Shown: positions 17,489 through 26,422 of the stretch, piece by piece
Position numbering within the stretch: the first letter of the stretch is position 1
How the letters are laid out: the number at the start of each line of letters is the position of its first letter
From: Vampirovibrio chlorellavorus
GTDB taxonomy: Bacteria > Cyanobacteriota > Vampirovibrionia > Vampirovibrionales > Vampirovibrionaceae
Direction: 5' to 3'
Assembly: GCA_001858525.1 (NCBI GenBank)
Contig: LAPX01000003.1
Coordinates: forward strand, 79,311-143,310
DNA: 64,000 nt
Program-made: the position numbers and the translations under genes
Notes under the pieces: generated by a model
What the model was told of the DNA's origin: nothing
The model's input: only the letters and a program-made list of their open reading frames with translations
Databases searched by the model: none

Positions 17489-18049
17489 GTGAAGTCGCTG
17501 GAATTTTTTAAATCTCCTGCCCAAAAGCGAAATCAGGCCGGTATGGTTTTGCGAGCAACGCTGTTGGCTGGCTTTCTGTTTTCTATCGCTCATGCGGGCG
17601 AAATTAAATGGCAAACCCTTAACCTGACTCCTCAGCAGTCCACACAGATGCAATCGCTGGAAGAGGGCTGGCACAAAATTCACCAGAATCTGAGTGTCCA
17701 AATTCAGCGGGATATGGCCGAATTGAAGACCATTCTGCCCACAGGCGATTCCCAGAAGATTCGGGAACTGCAAACCCGCATTATGACCAACAAGACCTAC
17801 CTGATGAATGAGTCCATGGACACTTTCCTCAAAAAGCGGGAAATGCTTTCCCCAGAGCAACGCAGCCAACTGCAAAAAATGCTGCCCTGTGCCAATACGG
17901 CAGGAGCCGCGCCAGCCGCCGCGCAATCCGGCACTCAGGCAAAGACCACCCCGGCCCTTCCCGTTTCACAACCGGCAGCCGCAGTGCCGTTGGTCGCCCC
18001 GGCTGCTGCGCCAATCTCCGATCAGCAGCAGGCCCAAGAACAAGAATAA
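17489..18049 (+). CDS. Secreted Spy/CpxP-like (LTxxQ) protein
   Basis: A 186-residue protein with GTG start and a signal peptide (basic N-terminus, then LRATLLAGFLFSIAHAG). The mature part is helical with two family-like 'LTPQQ/LSPEQR' motifs (NLTPQQSTQMQSLE at about residues 46-59 and MLSPEQRSQLQKML at about 119-132), the hallmark of Spy/CpxP periplasmic chaperones. The C-terminal 50 residues are Ala/Pro-rich and probably disordered. It follows sigma and anti-sigma genes with only 34 bases between and probably belongs to that envelope-stress regulon. Confidence 0.7.
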   Translation: MKSLEFFKSPAQKRNQAGMVLRATLLAGFLFSIAHAGEIKWQTLNLTPQQSTQMQSLEEGWHKIHQNLSVQIQRDMAELKTILPTGDSQKIRELQTRIMTNKTYLMNESMDTFLKKREMLSPEQRSQLQKMLPCANTAGAAPAAAQSGTQAKTTPALPVSQPAAAVPLVAPAAAPISDQQQAQEQE

Positions 18050-18121
18050 GACTCGTTAAGCCGGATTCCAGTTGGTTCTGGAATTAGAGCCTTCGGTTTA
18101 TTTTCAGTTTATCTTCAATTG

Positions 18122-18156
18122 AAAATCCCCTTGAACTTTGTATTCAAGGGGATTTT
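18122..18156. terminator. Bidirectional terminator between the Spy-like gene and aspS
   Basis: A perfect 14-bp stem, AAAATCCCCTTGAA with TTCAAGGGGATTTT, and a 7-base loop lies between two convergent genes. A and T runs at the arms allow it to stop transcription from either side. Confidence 0.9.
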
Positions 18157-18183
18157 AATCGTTTGCGCTGTGTGAGCCGCTAC

Positions 18184-20013
18184 CTATTGGCCTTTTTTGG
18201 CCTCGGGGGCTTTGATGTCCCACTTCATGTGCAGTTCTTTCAACTGGCTTTCATCCACCAGAGCAGGGGCTTCGGTCATGGGGCAAATGGCCTGGTTGGT
18301 TTTGGGGAAGGCAATCACATCACGGATGCTTTCGCTGCCGGTCAGCAAGGCCACAATGCGATCCATACCCAGGGCCAATCCACCGTGAGGCGGTGTTCCG
18401 TACTGGAAGGCATCCAGTAGGAAGCCGAATTTCTCGTGAGCCTGTTCATCCGTTAAGCCTAGCAGGTTGAAGATTTTAGCCTGCAGATCCGCCTGGTGAA
18501 TACGAATAGAGCCGCCGCCGATTTCGGTGCCGTTGTAGGCCACATCGTAACCCAGAGAACGGGCTTTTTCCGGTTGGGTATCCAGGTAAATCAGGTCATC
18601 CGGGTGGGGAGACGTGAACGGGTGGTGATTGGAGCTGAAGCTGCCGTCCTCGTTCTTTTCAAACAGCGGGAAGTCAGTCACCCACAGGATTTCGTGGCGG
18701 TTGGGGTCAATCAGGTTATGCTTTTCAGCGAAGAATAAGCGGAAACGACCCAATACGGTGCAAGCCTGATTGAACTGGTCGGCCATAAAGAAGACCACAT
18801 CGCCGGTTTTGGCTTCGGTTTTGGCTTGAATGGCCTGTTGCTCGGTTTCGCTCAGGTACTTCAGAATGGGGGATTTGGGTCCTTCTTCCGCGTAAATGAT
18901 GTAAGCCAAGCCTTTGGCGCCAAAGCGCTTGGCCTCAACTTGCAGGTCATCCAGCTCTTTACGGCTGTAGGAGGCTGCCCCTTCCACTTTCAGGGCCTTC
19001 ACCACGCCGCCATCATCAACAGGTTTGCGGAAAGCGCTGAATTCGCTGTTGGTGAATACGTCGGTCAAATCCACGAATTCCATGCCAAAGCGCAGGTCGG
19101 GCTTGTCGGAACCATAGGTGTTCATGGCTTCCAGCCAGGTCATGCGGCGAAATGGGGCCTGAATGGTCACATCGGCAACTTTAAACATTTCTACCAGCAG
19201 GCCTTCCATCAGGTTCAGGACGTCTTCCTGCTCAATGAAGGACATCTCAATATCCAACTGGGTGAACTCGGGCTGACGATCAGCTCTCAAGTCCTCATCC
19301 CGGAAGCAGCGGGCCACTTGGTAGTAGCGCTCAAAGCCGCCTACCATCAGCAGTTGCTTAAAAATTTGGGGGGATTGCGGCAGGGCAAAGCACTTACCGG
19401 CATGCACCCGGCTGGGTACCAGATAATCCCGTGCCCCTTCCGGGGTGGTTTTGATCAAGATGGGAGTTTCCACTTCCAAAAAGCGGCGATCGTTCAGGTA
19501 GCTGCGCACGGTTTGGGTGATTTTATGGCGCAACTCCAGATTCCGGGCCATGGTGGGGCGACGCAAATCCAGGTAGCGGTATTTCAGACGGGTAAACTCG
19601 TCCACTTTGTCCGAGTCGTCATCAATGGGGAAGGGTGGGGTTTTGGAGCGGTTCAGGATTTCCACCACCACCGGGTAAATTTCAATATCGCCTGTAGACA
19701 GTTTGGCGTTGCGGGTTTCTTCCGGACGCAAGCTGACCGGGCCACTGACGGAAACGACATCTTCATTCTTCAGGCCGGATAAGGCGGCGTGTGCTTCCGG
19801 GTTTTTGGAGGGGTCGGCCACCAGCTGCATAATGCCGGTGCGATCTCGCACTTCAACGAAGACAATGCCTCCCAAGTCCCGATTTGCCGACACCCAGCCA
19901 TTGACGGTCACGTTTTGGCCGTTATGATTGGCGGTTAAATCGCCGCAGAAATGGGTACGCTTGGTAAAAAAACCGGTCTGCTTGGACGGTTCCTGAATGG
20001 TGGAGTGTGGCAT
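18184..20013 (-). CDS. aspS: Aspartyl-tRNA synthetase, bacterial type
   Basis: The 609-residue class II synthetase charges tRNA with aspartate. Order seen: N-terminal OB-fold anticodon-binding domain ([29 protein letters not shown]), motif 1/2 region with '[51 protein letters not shown]', the bacterial GAD insertion in the middle, and motif 3 '[28 protein letters not shown]'. The start is set at the ATG of 20011-20013 (AGAGA upstream), because the longer frame to 20067 adds residues absent from the family. Together with GatA in this window, a non-discriminating enzyme feeding Asp-tRNA(Asn) amidation is possible, but cannot be judged by eye. Confidence 0.95.
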   Translation of the reverse strand: MPHSTIQEPSKQTGFFTKRTHFCGDLTANHNGQNVTVNGWVSANRDLGGIVFVEVRDRTGIMQLVADPSKNPEAHAALSGLKNEDVVSVSGPVSLRPEETRNAKLSTGDIEIYPVVVEILNRSKTPPFPIDDDSDKVDEFTRLKYRYLDLRRPTMARNLELRHKITQTVRSYLNDRRFLEVETPILIKTTPEGARDYLVPSRVHAGKCFALPQSPQIFKQLLMVGGFERYYQVARCFRDEDLRADRQPEFTQLDIEMSFIEQEDVLNLMEGLLVEMFKVADVTIQAPFRRMTWLEAMNTYGSDKPDLRFGMEFVDLTDVFTNSEFSAFRKPVDDGGVVKALKVEGAASYSRKELDDLQVEAKRFGAKGLAYIIYAEEGPKSPILKYLSETEQQAIQAKTEAKTGDVVFFMADQFNQACTVLGRFRLFFAEKHNLIDPNRHEILWVTDFPLFEKNEDGSFSSNHHPFTSPHPDDLIYLDTQPEKARSLGYDVAYNGTEIGGGSIRIHQADLQAKIFNLLGLTDEQAHEKFGFLLDAFQYGTPPHGGLALGMDRIVALLTGSESIRDVIAFPKTNQAICPMTEAPALVDESQLKELHMKWDIKAPEAKKGQ

Positions 20014-20112
20014 TGTAATCTCTTCTCGCTGAAGGGTTGACGACTGAGTAAACGGGCCGAAGCCCATGGGGAACTACTATCATAGCGCTAATAAAAAAAT
20101 CATCAAGAACGC

Positions 20113-22257
20113 TTATTTGCGTGGATGGCTGGGTATTTCCACGAAAAAGCTGGTGCCTTCGTTCACCACGCTGTGCAGGTAAATTCGGCCCTGATGCTTT
20201 TCAACAATGCGGTAACACAGAGCCAGGCCCAGTCCGGTGCCGACCCCGGCTCCTTTGGTGGTAAAACCGGGATCAAAAACTTTGGTTAAATTGTCTTTGG
20301 GAATGCCTTTGCCGGTATCGCGTACGGCCACGGTGACCAATTGGCTGCTTTCATCGTAACTGGTTTCAATGACAATTTTGTTCAGAGTGAGGTCTCCGGC
20401 GCTGTTTTCGGCTTTGTCCTGAATGGCGTGGGAGGCGTTGACGATTAAATTCATAAACACCTGATTGAGCAGACCGGGATAACACTGCACTTCCGGCACA
20501 TTGGGGCCATACAGGCGAACCAATTCTATATTGGAAGGCAACGAGCTTTGCACCAGCAAAATGGTGCTTTCAATGCCATCCCGCAGATCCACGGTTTTCA
20601 GTTCGGATTCATCCAGTCGGGCAAAATTTCGCAGATTCTTCACAATATCCTGAATGCGAGAGGCGGCCAGTTTATTGAGGGAAAGCAGACTGTCCATGCT
20701 CTCAAACAGTTGCGTTTGTCCCGGCTGGTTGCCAGCCGTCTCCATTTGGCGCAGTTTATCCAGACAGACGATTAGAGTAGCGTTGTTGCTCATCATGGTG
20801 CCCAGTGGGGTGTTTACTTCATGGGCAATGCCAGCCACAAACTGTCCCAGTACGGCCATTTTCTCCGACTGTACCAGGTAAAGCTGGGCCTGCTGCAACT
20901 CTTCCAGCGTTTGCTCCAGCGCCTTGGTCCGCTGATCCAGCGCCAAAAAGAGCTGGGCCTGATGCAGGGCCACGCCCAAATGCTCGGCCAGGGCCTTGAG
21001 TAGTTCGATGTCTTCCATGACCCAGGAGCGATAGGCATCACACTGGTGCAAGGTGATGGTGCCCACCAGTTCATCGCGAATGAGAATGGGGACAATGGCG
21101 ATGGATTTGATGCCAGAAGCTTCAAAATAGTCGCTGGAGGCAATTTGCGGGGGGCAGTCCCGCACATCGTTCAGGATGAAGGGGTTGTAGGGCTGATCTT
21201 TCCGCAGGTTAAAGACGGTTCGCTCCGAAAATTTGGACTCGCTGGCCATGCCGGGGGTTCCGGGCAGTTGGTATTGAAAGGCTTTTTCCTGTTCTTCCGG
21301 TGAAAAATAGCGGATAAAACACCGGCTGATGCCCATGACCTTGCCCAGCTCAGTCACCGCCGTCCCCAGAATGATATCGGTATCCAGCGATTGCCGAATG
21401 GAACGGGTGAGCTGGTTGATTAAAAACTCCCGGCTGGCCTGAGCCTGGGTTTGCCAGTAGAATTTGGCGTTTTCCACGGCCACGGCCAATTGGGCGGACA
21501 CTTCGGTCAGCAACTCTTCCTGGGCCTGGTTGAATCCATGCTCCTGAATGGCCGACAGGGCGATGAGCCCAATAACCACCCCTTTGTTAATCAGGGGAAC
21601 CACCAGCGCGCTGGCCGCGTTGTCCGCCAGCAGGAAGGACTGAGGCAGATCGCTTTTTTGGTAGAGCTGGGAAGCGGGTTGCCTGAGGATGTGGTGCACC
21701 AACGGCTCGTAACCGGCAAAAGCATTGTGTTCGCCGCTGATTTCCAGATCCCCGTCCTCAAAAATGCGGACCAGCGTTTTAATGCCGTTCTGGCTGTCGT
21801 CCAGGATGACGATGACCGCTTCCTGATAGGGAATGTGGTTTTGCAACACCAGCCCCAGGGCGTCAAAAATATCTTCCATAATCAGGGAGGAGTTGACGGC
21901 TTGACTCACCTCCTGCAGGATTTTCAGTTTTTCCTGCCCGGTATCGCCTTGGTTGGCTGGTAGCCATTCGATCAGGACCCCATCGGCGCTTGGATTCGTC
22001 GGGTTCAGGGGAGTCAGTTGGGTGGGTTGACCGGCGGTAGCAATACAAGTCGGCAGGCTGAGGGCCAGACTGCTGGTAATAATCTCGTTGAGGCTGAGCG
22101 TGCCTTTGTTCTGAAGACTGTCTGCGGTAATTTGAAGCTGGGCCAGTTGCTGGCGTCCGCTCTGGCTGCCCTGTGTGCAATTTCCACCGGCGTCCGCGAT
22201 GACCACCGCAGAAGTGATATGATCGAAAAAAGAGTCTTGGTAAAGATATGGAGTCAT
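20113..22257 (-). CDS. Sensor histidine kinase with two GAF domains
   Basis: A soluble 714-residue kinase. Two GAF domains are apparent (about residues 115-265 and 285-440), followed by a coiled-coil (ALEQTLEELQQAQLYLVQSEKMAVLGQ), the H-box with phospho-acceptor His (AGIAHEVNTPLG), and a HATPase domain with N-box (NLIVNASHAI), G1 (DTGKGI) and F/G2 boxes (FDPGFTTK, GTGLGLAL). No membrane segment is seen. The start at 22257 (MTPYLYQDSF) is preferred because the longer frame has no gene-like N-terminus. No response regulator lies next to it, so the partner is unknown. Confidence 0.85.
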   Translation of the reverse strand: MTPYLYQDSFFDHITSAVVIADAGGNCTQGSQSGRQQLAQLQITADSLQNKGTLSLNEIITSSLALSLPTCIATAGQPTQLTPLNPTNPSADGVLIEWLPANQGDTGQEKLKILQEVSQAVNSSLIMEDIFDALGLVLQNHIPYQEAVIVILDDSQNGIKTLVRIFEDGDLEISGEHNAFAGYEPLVHHILRQPASQLYQKSDLPQSFLLADNAASALVVPLINKGVVIGLIALSAIQEHGFNQAQEELLTEVSAQLAVAVENAKFYWQTQAQASREFLINQLTRSIRQSLDTDIILGTAVTELGKVMGISRCFIRYFSPEEQEKAFQYQLPGTPGMASESKFSERTVFNLRKDQPYNPFILNDVRDCPPQIASSDYFEASGIKSIAIVPILIRDELVGTITLHQCDAYRSWVMEDIELLKALAEHLGVALHQAQLFLALDQRTKALEQTLEELQQAQLYLVQSEKMAVLGQFVAGIAHEVNTPLGTMMSNNATLIVCLDKLRQMETAGNQPGQTQLFESMDSLLSLNKLAASRIQDIVKNLRNFARLDESELKTVDLRDGIESTILLVQSSLPSNIELVRLYGPNVPEVQCYPGLLNQVFMNLIVNASHAIQDKAENSAGDLTLNKIVIETSYDESSQLVTVAVRDTGKGIPKDNLTKVFDPGFTTKGAGVGTGLGLALCYRIVEKHQGRIYLHSVVNEGTSFFVEIPSHPRK

Positions 22258-22427
22258 GTATCTTTCAAGGGTTCTTTCGCAGCATTTGTGTTTAGTCTCT
22301 TGGGCCGGGCCTACTGTGGGGTTTGCCACACCGCAATCAGGATTTCTTAATGCAGGATTTCCCAGGCACAACCTGTGGCATAACACCATTGTACGTGATT
22401 TGGTTGACTGGAAACAGGAATGACTGG

Positions 22428-23060
22428 ATGACCACCCCTCGCAAAACCAGCTTTAAAATAGGCATCACCGGCAATATTTGTACTGGTAAAACCTTGGTCA
22501 GAGCCACCTTACAGCGCTTTGGGGTGCATACCCTGGATGCCGAGGAAGCCGCCATGAACTTGCTGCTGGATAACCCACAGCGCCTGTCCATTCGCCTGAC
22601 TGATCATTTTGGCGGCGAGGTGCTGGACAATCGGGGGCGTTTATCCCGAAAAGCCCTGAACCGGGTGTTGTATGCCAACCCGGAGAAAAAGACGTTTTTT
22701 GATCAAAAGCTCAGTCCCGTCTTGCGGGAGGAGATGAAGCGATTCTTGTACGGGTCATTGGGCAGTTATATCCGAGCGGTTGAATCTCCGAGTTTACTTG
22801 AGGAGGATACCCGGCATTTGTTCGATGAAATCTGGATGGTGACCGCGGATGTGGGGGTGCAGGTGGAACGTTTGGTGGCTCGAAATGCCCTGACCCACCC
22901 GGAGGCCCGACATTTGGTGGATTCCCAGTGGTCACAGGACCGCAAAGTGGCTTTAAGTGACCGCATTATTGACAATTCCCAGGATATTCACCAAACTGAA
23001 ATTCAGGTCAGGGAGATTCTGGATGAGATTAAGCATAAGCTGCTGCGGGCCAACTGGTAA
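22428..23060 (+). CDS. coaE: Dephospho-CoA kinase
   Basis: The 210-residue P-loop kinase would phosphorylate dephospho-CoA in the last step of CoA synthesis. The Walker A is GITGNICTGKT, slightly different from the common GxIGSGKS form. The family's following segment 'TLDAEEAAMNLL' matches the 'DaDxiah' position, and a lid-like region 'VERLVARNALTHPEARHLVDSQW' followed by a C-terminal 'DRIIDNSQD' matches the CoaE 'vI.N.gs' element. The start at 22428 has AGGAA upstream; the longer frame adds an unlikely N-terminus. Its 3' end overlaps the next gene by 38 bases. CoaE is favoured, with some divergence. PanB and PanC for the same pathway are also in this window. Confidence 0.75.
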   Translation: MTTPRKTSFKIGITGNICTGKTLVRATLQRFGVHTLDAEEAAMNLLLDNPQRLSIRLTDHFGGEVLDNRGRLSRKALNRVLYANPEKKTFFDQKLSPVLREEMKRFLYGSLGSYIRAVESPSLLEEDTRHLFDEIWMVTADVGVQVERLVARNALTHPEARHLVDSQWSQDRKVALSDRIIDNSQDIHQTEIQVREILDEIKHKLLRANW

Positions 23061-24309
23061 GACACTGTGTTTGAGTTTGACATGGTGCCTTTTCGCCTCT
23101 CCAGCTTTGGCCATTTTGGGGTTTAAGCCCAAAAATCCCGCGCAGCCCTTGCCGCCAAGTTCAACTGCGGCCCCGGTCATCCCCTCACCCCAAGGAAAGC
23201 AGAATAGCACGCCGGGTGCCAGCAATGGTAGCCGTCAAACCACCCGCCCGGAAGCATCGCCCTCTGCTCAGGCGCTGGTACCCTCTACGGAACCGCCGCC
23301 TGTGGAAGATCCCCTGCAAACGCTGGCCGGAAAGAACATTATTTCCCAGGCGCTTTTGATTCAAACCACCCCGGTCACACGGGCTCAACTGGCGGAAGTG
23401 ATGGTCAAGGCGCTGGACCATGGTACGGACTTGACCAGCGAATTTCCGGTGTATCGGGATGTGCCGTTGTCTCACCCGGCCTACGCCTTTATAGAGGTGG
23501 CCCGGGCCAAAAAGTTGATGGATTATTCTGAGGATCACGGGTTTTATCACCCGGAGCAATTGATTCGCTTTGATGAGCTGTATCAGACCATTTCGCACGC
23601 CATTACCGGCGCGCCGCCTCAGCCCCAGCGGGCCGAATACTTGTTGCGAACTATTACGGGGCATGACACCTTTTCTCCAGAACTGCGGGATGCGGTGGCC
23701 AAAATGGCCCAGTCCCGCTTTTTTACCCGCACCCGGCGGTATCAAACCGTGTTTAGCCCCCCAGAGGAATGGGTGACGCCCCAAACGCTGGCGCCCCTGA
23801 TTCACTATATGATGTTTCTAAACCAACGGCGAGCCCCCCTGCTGGGCATCTCCGAGGTTTTGCCACAATTGCCCCCGGGCTTGAAGCTGGTCATTTCCCC
23901 GGCCACCGGTATTCTGGAAGACAAGCTGAAGGCTGGCGGACGTCTGCGGTTTCAGTTGGTGAACAGCGTGGAGAGCATCCCCCGGACCAGCACTCTGTTT
24001 GGCTCCGTAGAAGCGGCTTTACCCGATCGCACCTACCGCATCCTTATCAATAATATCCGAACCCCGGAAGGACAGGTTTTTGAGACACGGGCCCAATTGA
24101 GTGTCTCTTTCTCCGCTCGGGATAAATTGGGCTTTATTGTCCCCGGGGAAACCTTTGATGTGGTGACTCAGGCTGTACCCCCTCCGGTGACCGGGTTGCC
24201 CACTTCCACGGGAGCAACGGGCCCTTCTGTTGTGCCGACCACCCCGACCGTGCCTGCCAACCCCGGCGGTTTGCGTCAGCCACTTAAACGACTGCCAAGG
24301 CAGCCCTGA
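23023..24309 (+). CDS. Secreted protein with SLH-like region, unknown role
   Basis: A 428-residue exported protein. The start at 23023 is chosen for its SD (AGGGAG, 8-base spacing) and the signal peptide it produces (MRLSISCCGPTGK then a hydrophobic stretch ending in ASPALA). A Pro/Ser-rich linker follows (about 35-90). Residues 110-205 resemble S-layer homology modules (TRAQLAEVMVKALD, FPVYRDVPLSHPAYAFIEVARAKKLM, FYHPEQLIRFDELYQTI). The C-terminal part carries a beta-rich region (GILEDKLKAGGRLRFQL) and a Pro/Thr-rich tail. SLH modules usually bind peptidoglycan-linked polymers, so a cell-surface or outer-membrane-anchoring role is likely. It overlaps the coaE end. Confidence 0.7.
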   Translation: MRLSISCCGPTGKTLCLSLTWCLFASPALAILGFKPKNPAQPLPPSSTAAPVIPSPQGKQNSTPGASNGSRQTTRPEASPSAQALVPSTEPPPVEDPLQTLAGKNIISQALLIQTTPVTRAQLAEVMVKALDHGTDLTSEFPVYRDVPLSHPAYAFIEVARAKKLMDYSEDHGFYHPEQLIRFDELYQTISHAITGAPPQPQRAEYLLRTITGHDTFSPELRDAVAKMAQSRFFTRTRRYQTVFSPPEEWVTPQTLAPLIHYMMFLNQRRAPLLGISEVLPQLPPGLKLVISPATGILEDKLKAGGRLRFQLVNSVESIPRTSTLFGSVEAALPDRTYRILINNIRTPEGQVFETRAQLSVSFSARDKLGFIVPGETFDVVTQAVPPPVTGLPTSTGATGPSVVPTTPTVPANPGGLRQPLKRLPRQP

Positions 24310-24396
24310 CCGGGTCAGTGGCTTGTTGAGTCTGGATAGCTCTGTATGCTTGCTCTCACGCTGCTCTTAAAGTGCGGACTCCAGTGCTTGGTGTGG

Positions 24397-25383
24397 CTAC
24401 AACTCCGCCGTGGTTTTAAAGTGCAACTTGGCCACTTGCGATAACGCTTCTCGTCCGTGGCGGCCAATTAGGGCCCGGGCTCGTTGCTTGACCACCGGGT
24501 TGGCCCCAAAGGGGAGATCCATATCAAACTGCTCGGAGAGTTGCTGCATATGCTGCGTAAACCGGTACCGGGCCACGATACTGGCTGCGGCCACCCCGAT
24601 ATTGGCTTCCGCCCGGGGTGTTTGGTACAGTTCAATGCCTTTTCCCTTTTCCTGAAGCTGGGACAAAATGTAGCGCTCATCCCCGAACTTGTCGGCAATG
24701 GCCTGGGTGCAATCCGGGAAGCGCTCCAGCAGTTTTTCAATGGCCATGGCGTGTCCCCAGGCCAGCAGATGATTCAGGTTTTTGCCTTTGCTTTTCAGGC
24801 GATCATAAAGTTCGTTGTACTTGGCCGGCCCCAGATCAATGACGGCGATGGCCGCTTCCCCCACAATGTCCACCAGCCCCTGATACATTTTGGCAATCAG
24901 GGCATCGGTCAGTTTTTTGCTATCGGTCACCCCCAGTTTTAAAAGGGGCGCTTTGGCGGCATCGTTCACAAGAACCCCGGCAATCACCAGGGGGCCAAAG
25001 TAATCGCCCTTGCCGGATTCATCCGTGCCGATGTAGGTGCCTTGAATGTCAATGAGCCCGGAGGCTTTGGCCACCAGCTTATTGGCAGCAGACGGACTGG
25101 CGGGTTTTTGGGTAGACGCTTGACCTGTGGTACTCGCTGCGGGGCTGACCCCCAGCAGGCCGGTCATTTGTTCCAGCAAGGCTTCCGAGCTGGCTTCCAG
25201 ATACAGGGTGCCATTGGTGAACTGTTTGGCCCGCAACCAGCCTTCACCGCCTCTGCCATCCAGACGATAATCGCAGTATTGCTCGGTTTTTGGGCTCCAT
25301 GTGGTGCCAGGCAAACTTTGCAGGGCCTTTTTAAACTGATTTCGCTGTACGGTGGACTTCAGGCTGTATTTGGCGGTGGGCAC
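24397..25383 (-). CDS. rnhC: Ribonuclease HIII
   Basis: The 328-residue enzyme cleaves RNA in RNA-DNA hybrids. The catalytic motif is DESGKGDYFGP, the form that separates HIII from HII (DEAGRG). Later family segments are seen: 'TDSKKLTDALI' , 'YNELYDRLKSKGKNLNHLLAWGHA' and 'EANIGVAAASIVARYRF'. The N-terminal 90 residues are the substrate-binding TBP-like domain typical of HIII, followed by an Ala/Ser/Pro-rich linker. Length and architecture fit the family. It is transcribed alone, and convergent with the SLH-like gene. Confidence 0.9.
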   Translation of the reverse strand: MPTAKYSLKSTVQRNQFKKALQSLPGTTWSPKTEQYCDYRLDGRGGEGWLRAKQFTNGTLYLEASSEALLEQMTGLLGVSPAASTTGQASTQKPASPSAANKLVAKASGLIDIQGTYIGTDESGKGDYFGPLVIAGVLVNDAAKAPLLKLGVTDSKKLTDALIAKMYQGLVDIVGEAAIAVIDLGPAKYNELYDRLKSKGKNLNHLLAWGHAMAIEKLLERFPDCTQAIADKFGDERYILSQLQEKGKGIELYQTPRAEANIGVAAASIVARYRFTQHMQQLSEQFDMDLPFGANPVVKQRARALIGRHGREALSQVAKLHFKTTAEL

Positions 25384-25491
25384 GATGAACTCTCATACTC
25401 AAAAACAACAATAGTTCCCCACTGCCGTCAGCAAGGGAACCCTGTTTATCCTAGCGGAAACCACCCGTTTACAGAATGGCTGGGGCTTTTT

Positions 25492-25824
25492 TTATTTGCC
25501 CATGGCCCCGAAGCTGGACTTGATGTTTTCGCTAATCAGCTTATCCAGACTTTCTTTTTCTTTCACCACCGCTTCGCGTTGGGAGCTGATGCGCTTGAGG
25601 TGCATGTCTAAAATCTTGTCGGCCTGTTGGAGCTGCTTGATGCGCCCTTCCAGAATTTTGGCGGCAGGCGAATTGGGATCCAGCTTGGCGGACAGGTTGA
25701 AGAAGCCGCTGGTCATGTTGGCATAGAACATCTTTTGCTGTTCGATGAACTGTGCTTCAAGTTCCAGATCCGACTGCCGTGAGATCAGGCCCATGAGTCT
25801 TGCTTGGTTGGCCGCAAAGCCCAT
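25492..25824 (-). CDS. Small coiled-coil protein, unknown function
   Basis: A 110-residue helical protein that begins MGFAANQARLMGLISRQSDLELEAQFIEQQK. That 'GxxAxQARLmxLxxRxxDlE' opening resembles a set of small proteins I have seen in Melainabacteria genomes, always without assigned function. The rest is heptad-like and charged (KILEGRIKQLQQADKILDMHLKRISSQREAVVKEKESLDKLI). No signal peptide or membrane segment. It is followed in the same direction by nothing obvious and preceded by the 80-residue gene 117 bases upstream. Confidence 0.65.
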   Translation of the reverse strand: MGFAANQARLMGLISRQSDLELEAQFIEQQKMFYANMTSGFFNLSAKLDPNSPAAKILEGRIKQLQQADKILDMHLKRISSQREAVVKEKESLDKLISENIKSSFGAMGK

Positions 25825-25941
25825 ATCTGGCTTGTCCTATCCTCTAAGTGCCGCGTTTACAAATTCCGTGTCACCAGGAAATCTGTCCTAAATGCTTAAA
25901 AACATAATTGGTGGAAAGTGTGCTACTGGATTTGATAGTAA

Positions 25942-26184
25942 TTAAAAGGTGCGGTGCATTTTGGCCCCGCGGTTCTCGTAAGGGTTAAATTCATTCAGGG
26001 TTTTTTCAATCCGCTCCAGTTTCTGGGTTTCCAGCATGTAGCGGTACTTCAGCAGTTTCATGCGGCTTTTTAGGGTCACCAGGTTGTAAATGCCCTGAAC
26101 CGTTCCCATGACCAAGGTTTCAACGGGGTTGTTGCGTTGAAAGAAACTTTTGGCAAGTGTCAGGTATAACTGTGGACTGGCCAT
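25942..26184 (-). CDS. Small basic protein, unknown function
   Basis: An 80-residue basic helical protein (MASPQLYLTLAKSFFQRNNPVETLVMGTVQGIYNLVTLKSRM...) with a Lys/Arg-rich second half (KLLKYRYMLETQKLERIEKTL). A GGGGGTAATCC-type SD lies before the start. It is arranged head-to-tail with the 110-residue coiled-coil gene, so the two could be co-transcribed partners. No family recognised. Confidence 0.55.
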   Translation of the reverse strand: MASPQLYLTLAKSFFQRNNPVETLVMGTVQGIYNLVTLKSRMKLLKYRYMLETQKLERIEKTLNEFNPYENRGAKMHRTF

Positions 26185-26422
26185 GGATTACCCCCTTACG
26201 TTGCCTCGGCTCAAACTCACCTGTGACTAATAATAAAAAAAACAATCCAAAGGGCTGATTTGATCGTTTTATGACGAACTGTTACATTTCTTCTATTTTA
26301 TAGGGGTGTTCAGGATATCTTTTTGGCGTGGCGGGTTCCTGTCAAAAACGTGGTAGGAGAAGTTTGGGCTTGGTCTTTCCTTTGGGGTACAATCCTGTCA
26401 TATCCGCCCCTAAAGGAAAGAA

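Noticed and set aside
18826..19782. A 318-codon plus-strand open frame
   Set aside because: Antisense to aspS, whose motifs are complete; composition is the mirror of codon bias.
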